From Actinomycetota bacterium (GTDB lineage: Bacteria; Actinomycetota; Actinomycetes; Nanopelagicales; Nanopelagicaceae): a DNA stretch of 6,679 nucleotides. Under the pieces are notes generated by a model, which saw only the letters and a program-made list of their open reading frames with translations, was not told the DNA's origin and ran no database searches. Of this stretch, positions 1 through 4,916 are shown piece after piece. Numbering within the stretch: position 1 is the stretch's first letter; every line of letters starts with the position of its first letter. The stretch is from assembly GCA_009702845.1 (NCBI GenBank), contig WLHG01000058.1, forward strand, positions 1-6,679, read 5' to 3'. Both the position numbers and the translations under genes were made by a program.

Positions 1-1224
1 CCAGCGCAGATTATTCACCCCGATCTCTATGAAATTCTGCGAGACACAGAGGGCGTTGTCGTCTTTCACGAACAGGTAATTCAGATCATTGCAACGATGA
101 CGGGTGCATCTCTGGCCAGCGCCGATGAAAAACGTCGCGCGTTGGGGGACAAGATCGGTGCGCAAGAGGTCTGTGACTGGTTTTTTCCTGCTGCAACATC
201 ACGTGGATATGAACTACCCATCATCAATCAGATTTGGGATCTCCTGCGCGCCTTTGCATCCTTTGGTTTTTGCAAGGCACATGCCGCCGCCTTTGCCATG
301 CCCACATATCAATCGGCCTGGCTTAAAACACATTACCCCGCAGCTTTTTTGGCGGGAGTTCTCACGCATGAGCCGGGCATGTATCCCAAACGTTTAATCG
401 TTGATGAGGCGCGGCAGATGTCGATTGCTATCGCACCACTAGATGTTAATGAATCCGATTCCTGCTATCGAGTTGAAGATCAAGGCAGCGCGATTCGGAT
501 TGCACTCTCGACTATTTCAAAGATTAGTGATGGTGAGATCGCATCGATTATCGCCGGACGTCCCTACACAGATCTATCTGACTTTGTGCATCGCTCTGGC
601 AGCAGCGCACCTGTTACAGAGAGTGCGATTCTTACTGGTGCCTTCGATCGTCTGCACAGTGATCTCAACCGCCGCGACCTCTTGCTACATCTATCTGATT
701 TAGAACGCTCACCAAACAAAGCTATCTCTGGTGCGCAGATGAACTTAGCTTTTGCCCCACCCGCCCTCATTAGTAGCGGCCTACCCGGTATGAACTCTGC
801 CGAAAGTGTGCGCCACGAAGTCGAACGTTTAGGCATCGATATGTCACATCATTTAATCGAGTTCTATAGCGATTTTCTTAACGCTATCGGCGCTGTTCGA
901 TCATCGCAGTTGCTGGATACGCGTTCAGGATCTAGCGTTCTTGTAGCTGGCATAAAAGTTGCGATGCAGACTCCGCCCGTACGTTCGGGGAAGCGAGTCA
1001 TCTTTTTAACCCTCGATGATGGCTACGGCTGCAGCGATTCAGCATTTTTTAGTGATGCTCAGACTGACTTTGCTAGCACCCTGTATTCATCATCCCTGCT
1101 ACTGGTTCGGGGCGTTACTCGGCGTACGGGGGCACGGGGGATCTCAATTCGAGGGACAGGTGCCTGGGATTTGCGCGCGGCATATGAAACATGGCGCGCT
1201 AAAGAAAGTACGCTGGCAATATGA
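1..1224 (+). CDS. dnaE2: Error-prone DNA polymerase DnaE2 (ImuC), C-terminal part; 5' end outside window
   Basis: The frame is open from base 1 and ends at a TGA (1222-1224), leaving 407 C-terminal residues of a protein normally a little over 1,000 long. The family is a C-family polymerase alpha subunit used in damage-induced translesion synthesis. Visible in order (fragment numbering): the end of the fingers region (GVVVFHEQVIQ, 18-28; KRRALGDK); the segment FGFCKAHAAAFA (88-99) followed by LTHEPGMYPKRLI (121-133), which separates DnaE2 from DnaE1 (DnaE1 has GFNKSHSAAYA and lacks the MYPKR block); a helix-hairpin-helix stretch near 165-220; and an OB-fold from about 313 (VAGIKVAMQTPPVRSGKRV). 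Between them QMNLAF (246-251) resembles a hexapeptide sliding-clamp motif. The catalytic aspartates lie upstream, so activity cannot be judged here. The stop overlaps the dinB start, so the two are translationally coupled. An internal ATG at 97 is not the real start, because homology continues upstream of it. Confidence 0.93.
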   Translation, partial: PAQIIHPDLYEILRDTEGVVVFHEQVIQIIATMTGASLASADEKRRALGDKIGAQEVCDWFFPAATSRGYELPIINQIWDLLRAFASFGFCKAHAAAFAMPTYQSAWLKTHYPAAFLAGVLTHEPGMYPKRLIVDEARQMSIAIAPLDVNESDSCYRVEDQGSAIRIALSTISKISDGEIASIIAGRPYTDLSDFVHRSGSSAPVTESAILTGAFDRLHSDLNRRDLLLHLSDLERSPNKAISGAQMNLAFAPPALISSGLPGMNSAESVRHEVERLGIDMSHHLIEFYSDFLNAIGAVRSSQLLDTRSGSSVLVAGIKVAMQTPPVRSGKRVIFLTLDDGYGCSDSAFFSDAQTDFASTLYSSSLLLVRGVTRRTGARGISIRGTGAWDLRAAYETWRAKESTLAI

Positions 1225-2396
1225 GTTCGGCCTCGATTCTTCACGTTGATATGGATGCATTCTTTGCCTCCGTTGCCGAACGCGATAACCCTGAATTAAA
1301 AGGCAAGGCAATTGTCATTGGAATGGGAGTGCGCGGCGTTGTCTCTGCGGCAAATTATGAGGCGCGTAAATTTGGCATTCACTCAGCCATGCCCGTGAGC
1401 CGAGCTCGTCGATTAGCACCGCATGCGATTTTTTTACCCGTCGATATGGCGCGCTACCAAGAGGTCTCATCAAATGTGATGGAAATCTTTGACAGCTTTA
1501 CACCATGGGTTGAACCCGTCTCAGTTGATGAGGCCTTCTTAGATGTAAGTGGCGTACAACGCTTGCTGGGTTCACCTCGCGAAATTGCAACGGCAATTCG
1601 TGCAAAGGTAGAGGCGCAAGAGGGCATCACATGTTCAGTCGGAATTGCCCCGTCAAAGTTCATTGCAAAACTTGCCTCGCAACATTGCAAGCCAAATGGA
1701 ATGCTAGAGATTACATCCGATCGAATCCTAACTTTCTTGCATCCATTGCCGATACAAGCGATGTGGGGAGTTGGACCAAAGACTGCCGAAACACTTGAGC
1801 GCCTTGGACTTCGCACAATTGAAGATATTGCGAATCTGCCTCGGGCAACTTTGATACGTGCACTTGGTCAAGCAAGTGGTGCATCGTTATACGAACTTGC
1901 CTGGGGCCGTGACTATCGCGATGTAACACCACATGATGCCGAAAAGAGTATTAGCTCGGCCGAAACTTTCCCGCAAGATTTAGATGATCCGGCGCAGATT
2001 CTGACCGAGTTCTTACGATTAACAGAGCGCTCATCGGCAAGGCTTCGAGATAAAGATTTATTTGCAAAGACAGTTTCAATCAAAGTGCGTTTCGCCGATT
2101 TCTCGACGATTAATAGATCTAAAACACTGGCGCTTCCCGTCGATGGAACCCATGAGATATATGAAGTGGTCAAAGGGCTCTATGAAGCCTTGCGTATAGA
2201 TCGAGCTCGGCTTCGCCTAGTCGGGGTATCACTGGAGAATTTGAGCGGAGGAGCCCCCGAGCAGATGGTTCTAGGAGCCCGAGAGAGTGGCTGGCGACAG
2301 GCAGATGGCGCGATAGACCGTGCCAGGGCTCGCTTTGGCGCAGGAAGCGTGCGTCCCGCCCGCTTAATTAAACCCAGCCAGGAGAGTGAAGAATAA
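1221..2396 (+). CDS. dinB: DNA polymerase IV (Y-family translesion polymerase)
   Basis: Complete, 391 aa. It is a distributive, proofreading-free polymerase that copies damaged templates. The N-terminal block HVDMDAFFASV carries metal ligand D10 and the likely steric-gate F15 (equivalent to E. coli DinB F13). YEARKFGI (46-53) and SVDEAF (101-106) supply the nucleotide-binding region and catalytic D103/E104. CSVGIAPSKFIAKLAS (138-153) and the thumb hairpin WGVGPKTAETLERLGL (182-197) follow, then the little-finger domain (about 243-345). All catalytic residues are present, so this is an active DinB and not the catalytically dead ImuB that often accompanies DnaE2. Near the C-terminus QMVLG (348-352) looks like a degenerate clamp-binding pentapeptide lacking the final aromatic residue. 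The ATG at 1221 overlaps the dnaE2 stop by four bases (ATGA). There is no strong Shine-Dalgarno, which fits coupled translation. The length is slightly above E. coli DinB (351 aa), as is usual in actinobacteria. Confidence 0.96.
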   Translation: MSSASILHVDMDAFFASVAERDNPELKGKAIVIGMGVRGVVSAANYEARKFGIHSAMPVSRARRLAPHAIFLPVDMARYQEVSSNVMEIFDSFTPWVEPVSVDEAFLDVSGVQRLLGSPREIATAIRAKVEAQEGITCSVGIAPSKFIAKLASQHCKPNGMLEITSDRILTFLHPLPIQAMWGVGPKTAETLERLGLRTIEDIANLPRATLIRALGQASGASLYELAWGRDYRDVTPHDAEKSISSAETFPQDLDDPAQILTEFLRLTERSSARLRDKDLFAKTVSIKVRFADFSTINRSKTLALPVDGTHEIYEVVKGLYEALRIDRARLRLVGVSLENLSGGAPEQMVLGARESGWRQADGAIDRARARFGAGSVRPARLIKPSQESEE

Positions 2397-2420
2397 GTAG
2401 CACCTTCTCGAAAAATTCTC

Positions 2421-2426
2421 TATTGT
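2421..2426 (+). promoter_or_regulatory. Predicted -10 element for a leaderless DUF3040 transcript
   Basis: TATTGT fits the actinobacterial -10 consensus TAnnnT. Six bases separate it from the ATG at 2433, so transcription would begin at or next to the A of the start codon. The 36-base gap after dinB has no Shine-Dalgarno sequence, and leaderless mRNAs are common in actinobacteria. No convincing -35 hexamer is visible. This is an inference from spacing; read-through from dinB is also possible. Confidence 0.4.
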
Positions 2427-2432
2427 TGCCCT

Positions 2433-2780
2433 ATGCCACTATCCGATCATGAGAAGCGAATGCTCCAGGAGATGGAGGCCGCCCTTTTAACCGAGGATCC
2501 GCGCCTTTTTTCAGCTCTTTCTGGGGAGGCTAAGCCGTTGCGTCGAAGTGGAACGCTGCTTGGACTTGCACTGATTCTTTTAGGGATCGCAACGCTCTTC
2601 GGTGGCCTCGTCGCCAAGGTAACGCCAGTTGGAGTTCTAGGCTTCCTCTTCGCTTTGGGCGGGGTTATCGCCCTGCTCTCATCGCTCTCCGGTAAAGCCC
2701 CGCGCACAAAGGGCGCTCGCAAAAGCAAGGCTTTTGGCTCCCGTTTAGAAGAGCGCTGGGATGAGCGTAATAATCAGTAA
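2433..2780 (+). CDS. DUF3040 family small membrane protein
   Basis: 115 aa, function unknown. The sequence has the hallmarks of the actinobacterial DUF3040 family: N-terminal MPLSDHEKRMLQEMEAAL (1-18) followed by EDPRLFSAL (21-29), a basic patch (KPLRRSG, 34-40), two hydrophobic segments (about 41-60 and 65-85) that should form a helical hairpin in the membrane, and a charged C-terminal tail containing LEERWDER (105-112). Both termini are probably cytoplasmic by the positive-inside rule. A gene of this family also sits just upstream of mraZ in mycobacteria (I recall Rv2169c near mraZ/Rv2166c), so the position is conserved and not accidental. An intrinsic terminator directly after the gene separates it from the dcw cluster, so any link to cell division is by position only. 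The start is the first in-frame ATG, matches the family N-terminus and has no Shine-Dalgarno. Confidence 0.88.
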   Translation: MPLSDHEKRMLQEMEAALLTEDPRLFSALSGEAKPLRRSGTLLGLALILLGIATLFGGLVAKVTPVGVLGFLFALGGVIALLSSLSGKAPRTKGARKSKAFGSRLEERWDERNNQ

Positions 2781-2802
2781 CCCCTAGTACGTATTCGCAC
2801 GT

Positions 2803-2830
2803 AAGGCCTCCATTATGGGGGCCTTTTTTT
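2803..2830 (+). terminator. Rho-independent terminator after the DUF3040 gene
   Basis: AAGGCCTCC (2803-2811) pairs with GGGGGCCTT (2817-2825), giving a 9-bp stem with one G-U pair and a 5-base loop (ATTAT). A run of seven T follows (2824-2830). This is a textbook intrinsic terminator. It should end dinB/DUF3040 transcription before the mraZ promoter region and so insulate the dcw cluster. Confidence 0.9.
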
Positions 2831-2839
2831 ATCTCTGAA

Positions 2840-2918
2840 ACTGGGAGCTAGTGGGCGAGAAAGGGAGAAAAGTGGCAAAAAGTGGTGCAAAAAGGAGGGA
2901 AATGGAGTAAAGTGGGGG
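2840..2918 (+). promoter_or_regulatory. MraZ operator: eight direct [T/A]GG boxes in 10-bp phase
   Basis: Boxes of the form A-R-[T/A]-G-G start (first base of the xGG triad) at 2842, 2852, 2862, 2873, 2883, 2893, 2903 and 2913. Every step is 10 bp except one of 11 (2862 to 2873). Six triads are TGG; two (2862, 2893) are AGG. Several boxes read AAAGTGG or AAATGG. Known MraZ sites are direct repeats of TGGG-type boxes (E. coli) or AAAGTG boxes (Mycoplasma) with a 10-bp period, usually three or four. The array lies immediately upstream of mraZ and covers the predicted -10, so autorepression is the expected effect. Confidence 0.8.
2908..2913 (+). promoter_or_regulatory. Predicted -10 element of the mraZ/dcw promoter
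   Basis: TAAAGT fits TAnnnT and lies between the seventh and eighth MraZ boxes, sharing its final T with the eighth. Transcription would start near 2919-2921, giving a leader of roughly 48 bases that contains the mraZ ribosome binding site. The -35 region (about 2885-2890, GTGCAA) matches TTGACA poorly, which is common in actinobacteria. Overlap with the boxes would let MraZ block RNA polymerase directly. No better TAnnnT hexamer was found between 2914 and the start codon. Confidence 0.4.
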
Positions 2919-2952
2919 ACTAAGCCGATACGTGATTCGGCCGAAGAACCTT

Positions 2953-2962
2953 GGGGAAGGGG
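2953..2962 (+). promoter_or_regulatory. mraZ ribosome binding site (decides the start)
   Basis: The purine block GGGGAAGGGG ends five bases before the ATG at 2968. It supports that ATG as the mraZ start over the in-frame GTG at 2932, which has no such sequence at a proper distance. The same ten bases are the exact reverse complement of 3446-3455 in the downstream RNA element. Confidence 0.7.
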
Positions 2963-2967
2963 TACGG

Positions 2968-3399
2968 ATGTTTTTAGGTACCCACGAACCACGCCTTGAT
3001 GAAAAGGGCCGACTCATTCTCCCTGCAAAATTTCGTGACGAATTGGCATCGGGACTCGTAATTACTAAAGGACAAGAGCGTTGTCTTTATGTTTTTCCTT
3101 CAAGTGAATTTGAAATTATTACTCAAACGCTAAAACAAGCGCCAGTCACTGCAAAATCAGCTCGTGATTACAGCCGTGTGATGTTTGCAGGTGCACACGA
3201 TGAGATTCCTGATCGTCAAGGTCGCATAACTATTCCTCAAAGCCTTCGCACATATGCAGGACTTGAAAAAGATTGCGTAGTTATTGGAGCAAACACTCGA
3301 GTTGAAATTTGGGATGCAACTTCATGGAATGAATATTTAGCCGATCGCGAGAAGAGCTTCGCCGATGTTTCTGAGGAGGTCTTTCCAGGACTGTTCTAA
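2968..3399 (+). CDS. mraZ: Transcriptional regulator MraZ
   Basis: 143 aa, the usual length in actinobacteria. MraZ is a ring-forming DNA-binding protein that represses the dcw promoter. It consists of two tandem SpoVT/AbrB-type half-domains: [20 protein letters not shown] (6-25, with D11xxGR15) and [20 protein letters not shown] (77-96, with D82xxGR86). The conserved signature QERCLYVFP lies at 36-44. The start was placed at ATG 2968 because the family N-terminus is MFLGTH and a good Shine-Dalgarno lies five bases upstream; an upstream GTG (2932) would add 12 residues unlike the family. It is the first gene of the dcw cluster. The box array upstream is its expected target, making a negative feedback loop. 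A 156-base structured gap separates it from rsmH, unlike the tight spacing further downstream. Confidence 0.96.
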   Translation: MFLGTHEPRLDEKGRLILPAKFRDELASGLVITKGQERCLYVFPSSEFEIITQTLKQAPVTAKSARDYSRVMFAGAHDEIPDRQGRITIPQSLRTYAGLEKDCVVIGANTRVEIWDATSWNEYLADREKSFADVSEEVFPGLF

Positions 3400-3402
3400 C
3401 TA

Positions 3403-3506
3403 ACTCTTATCTGTGGCCACCGCCGACCCTTCGAACGTATCGGCGCCCCTTCCCCGGCGCCGCTACTAAATAGATCCGTCGGCCGGCGGTGACCAGAGAT
3501 AAGAGT
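3403..3506 (+). ncRNA. Structured cis-regulatory RNA upstream of rsmH (probable mraW RNA motif)
   Basis: A 23-base arm (3403-3425) pairs with 3484-3506 at 21 of 23 positions; the mismatches are G3413/G3496 and C3417/A3492. Inside it, CGGCGCC (3441-3447) pairs perfectly with GGCGCCG (3456-3462) around the loop CCTTCCCC (3448-3455). The lower part of the outer stem is A/T-rich and the upper part G/C-rich. No T-run follows, so it is not an intrinsic terminator. A conserved RNA named the 'mraW motif' has been described by comparative genomics in actinobacteria at just this place, ahead of mraW (rsmH); the assignment here rests on position and fold, not on a covariance-model search. The loop can pair with the rsmH Shine-Dalgarno, suggesting control of translation of rsmH and the genes coupled to it. 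Confidence 0.72.
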
Positions 3507-3543
3507 CGTAATACGAAAAACCGATAGCAACTTAGTTACAAGT

Positions 3544-3553
3544 AAAGGGGGAG
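3544..3553 (+). promoter_or_regulatory. rsmH ribosome binding site
   Basis: AAAGGGGGAG is a strong purine block. Its AGGGGG core (3546-3551) lies four bases before the ATG at 3556 but only one base before the GTG at 3553, so ATG 3556 is the better start. GGGGGAG (3547-3553) is complementary to the hairpin loop CTTCCCC (3449-3455) with one G-U pair, so the site could be masked by the upstream RNA fold. Confidence 0.7.
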
Positions 3554-3555
3554 TG

Positions 3556-4509
3556 ATGATTGATAAAAGCGCACATGTATCTGTAATGCTTGATCGATGC
3601 ATTGATCTCCTTGCCCCTGCAATTAACGCAAGTGAGAATCCAATTGTCGTGGATGCCACATTGGGACTAGGTGGGCATACTGAGGCTTTACTTCGAAAAT
3701 TTCCAACATTGAAAGTCATCGGCATCGACCGCGATTCCGAAGCTCTTGCAAGTGCATCAGCCAGGTTAACTCCCTTTGCAGATCGACTACTTACCAAGCA
3801 CGCCACCTTTGATTCAATCGCTGATGTTGTCGAGTCATTTGGATACACACATATAACTGGCGCTCTTTTTGATTTAGGCGTTTCCTCAATGCAACTTGAT
3901 GAAGCTAACCGAGGCTTCTCATACTCCCATGATGCTCCTTTAGATATGCGTATGGATCGGACGCAATCTTTAACTGCGGCAGAAATTGTTAACACATATG
4001 AGCCAGGTCAGTTGGTACGTATATTGCGTACTTACGGAGAAGAAAAGTTTGCAACTCGAGTTGTAGAAGCGATTGTTAAGGCTCGAAACATCGCACCGCT
4101 TAACTCGACAACCCAATTGGCAACACTGGTTAAAAATGCTATTCCGGCCGCCACCAGGCGTACGGGCGGCAACCCAGCCAAGCGCACATTTCAAGCCCTT
4201 CGCATTGAAACGAACGACGAACTTGGCGCAATCACAAGAGCACTTCCATCTGCGCTCAAACTCCTTAGCGTGGGAGGGCGTTTAGTCGTCATGTCGTTTC
4301 AATCTCTTGAAGATCGAATTGTTAAAGAGCTCTTTGTCGCATCGACAAAATCAGGGACTCCTCGAGACCTGCCTTTCGAGCTACCAGAGTTTGCTGCCAA
4401 GTTCTCACTAGTCATTAAAGGAAGTCAGACTCCAGGAGCGCAAGAGCTTGAAGAGAATTCCCGCTCGGCATCGGTACGACTCCGTGCAATCGAGAGGACG
4501 GCTGCATAA
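3556..4509 (+). CDS. rsmH: 16S rRNA (cytosine1402-N4)-methyltransferase RsmH (MraW)
   Basis: 317 aa from ATG 3556 (318 if GTG 3553 is used). It transfers a methyl group from S-adenosylmethionine to N4 of C1402 in the ribosomal P-site region of 16S rRNA. Visible motifs: SAM-binding VVDATLGLGGHTEALL (31-46), the acidic ribose-binding strand GIDRD (56-60), FDLGVSSMQLDEANRGFSY (105-123), PLDMRMD (128-134), GEEKFATRV (161-169), PAKRTFQALRIETNDEL (207-223) and MSFQSLEDRIVKELF (246-260). Many bacteria have His in place of Q249, but I recall Gln in other actinobacterial enzymes, so I do not read it as a defect. The length is normal for the family. The TAA overlaps the ftsL ATG by one base (TAATG), so the downstream genes are cotranscribed and coupled. 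Confidence 0.97.
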   Translation: MIDKSAHVSVMLDRCIDLLAPAINASENPIVVDATLGLGGHTEALLRKFPTLKVIGIDRDSEALASASARLTPFADRLLTKHATFDSIADVVESFGYTHITGALFDLGVSSMQLDEANRGFSYSHDAPLDMRMDRTQSLTAAEIVNTYEPGQLVRILRTYGEEKFATRVVEAIVKARNIAPLNSTTQLATLVKNAIPAATRRTGGNPAKRTFQALRIETNDELGAITRALPSALKLLSVGGRLVVMSFQSLEDRIVKELFVASTKSGTPRDLPFELPEFAAKFSLVIKGSQTPGAQELEENSRSASVRLRAIERTAA

Positions 4510-4916
4510 TGGCTATGACCGCATTTGCACCAGCGATTACACGTTCGAAAGAGATCCTGGCTGAGAAATCGGCACAAGTCGCGCTGAAACTTGTTCCTGA
4601 CTTATCGGCTGGAAAACAGGCCGATCGAAAATTCTTTGCAATCTTTGTCTCGGCCGTCGGAGTTGCTGGACTCTTATCTCTGCTCGTAATAAACACCCTG
4701 CTTGCTCAGGATGCTTTTCAACTAACACATTTAAAACTCGAAGCTAAAATGGTCAGTGATCAGCGTGAAGCGATCGCTCGTGCCATTGATAAAAAGTCCT
4801 CTCCAGAATCACTTTCACATGCAGCTCTTGCCTTAGGAATGAAGCCATCAGAGACACCTACCTTCTTGAATTTAGATCAGCCCTCTGCAAATCAAGGTGG
4901 CTTCGGCAATGGGTAA
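4509..4916 (+). CDS. ftsL: FtsL-like cell division protein
   Basis: 135 aa bitopic membrane protein. It has a cytoplasmic N-terminus of about 42 residues, one transmembrane helix (about 43-65, FAIFVSAVGVAGLLSLLVIN) and an extracytoplasmic segment (70-95) rich in spaced Leu/Ala/charged residues that should form the FtsL coiled coil. SLSHAALALGMKP (101-113) resembles the conserved end of actinobacterial FtsL and septum-formation-initiator proteins. FtsL works with FtsB and FtsQ to assemble and activate the septal FtsW-FtsI synthase. FtsL diverges strongly in sequence, so the name rests on topology plus position between rsmH and ftsI. The ATG overlaps the rsmH stop; AGAGGA (4493-4498) lies ten bases upstream. 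A second ATG at 4515 is possible but farther from that site. The 3' end overlaps ftsI by eight bases. Confidence 0.85.
   Translation: MAMTAFAPAITRSKEILAEKSAQVALKLVPDLSAGKQADRKFFAIFVSAVGVAGLLSLLVINTLLAQDAFQLTHLKLEAKMVSDQREAIARAIDKKSSPESLSHAALALGMKPSETPTFLNLDQPSANQGGFGNG
4894..4900 (+). promoter_or_regulatory. ftsI ribosome binding site inside ftsL
   Basis: AAGGTGG lies eight bases before the ATG at 4909, within the last codons of ftsL. It supports that start, which overlaps the ftsL stop, and indicates independent ribosome loading in addition to coupling. Confidence 0.6.

Noticed and set aside
564..836. 90-residue minus-strand frame inside dnaE2, and similar minus-strand frames in dinB, ftsL and ftsI
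   Set aside because: All are shadows of strongly conserved plus-strand genes, with no initiation signals or recognisable domains.
1221..2396. Reading the Y-family gene as imuB because it follows dnaE2
   Set aside because: ImuB lacks the catalytic acidic residues; this protein retains D10, D103 and E104, with the DinB-type YEARKFGI and SVDEAF motifs.
2932..2967. Upstream GTG start for mraZ adding 12 residues
   Set aside because: The family begins MFLGTH, and the Shine-Dalgarno at 2953-2962 is correctly spaced for ATG 2968 and lies inside the extension.
3431..3446. Possible LexA/SOS box (TCGAAC half-site)
   Set aside because: Only the left half matches TCGAACNNNNGTTCGA, and the site is inside the RNA element within an operon; the half-site at 822 inside dnaE2 fails in the same way.
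3403..3506. Terminator or attenuator between mraZ and rsmH
   Set aside because: The stem is long and stable but no T-run follows the 3' arm, so simple intrinsic termination is not supported.
3506..3537. Small palindromes TCGTA-A-TACGA (3506-3516) and AACT-T-AGTT (3529-3537)
   Set aside because: Both are too short and the loop of one base too tight to form RNA hairpins; as protein-binding sites they have no second copy in the window.
3396..3995. 199-residue open frame on the minus strand
   Set aside because: It lies antisense to rsmH and the structured gap, has no ribosome binding site and resembles no family; rsmH in the other strand is certain.
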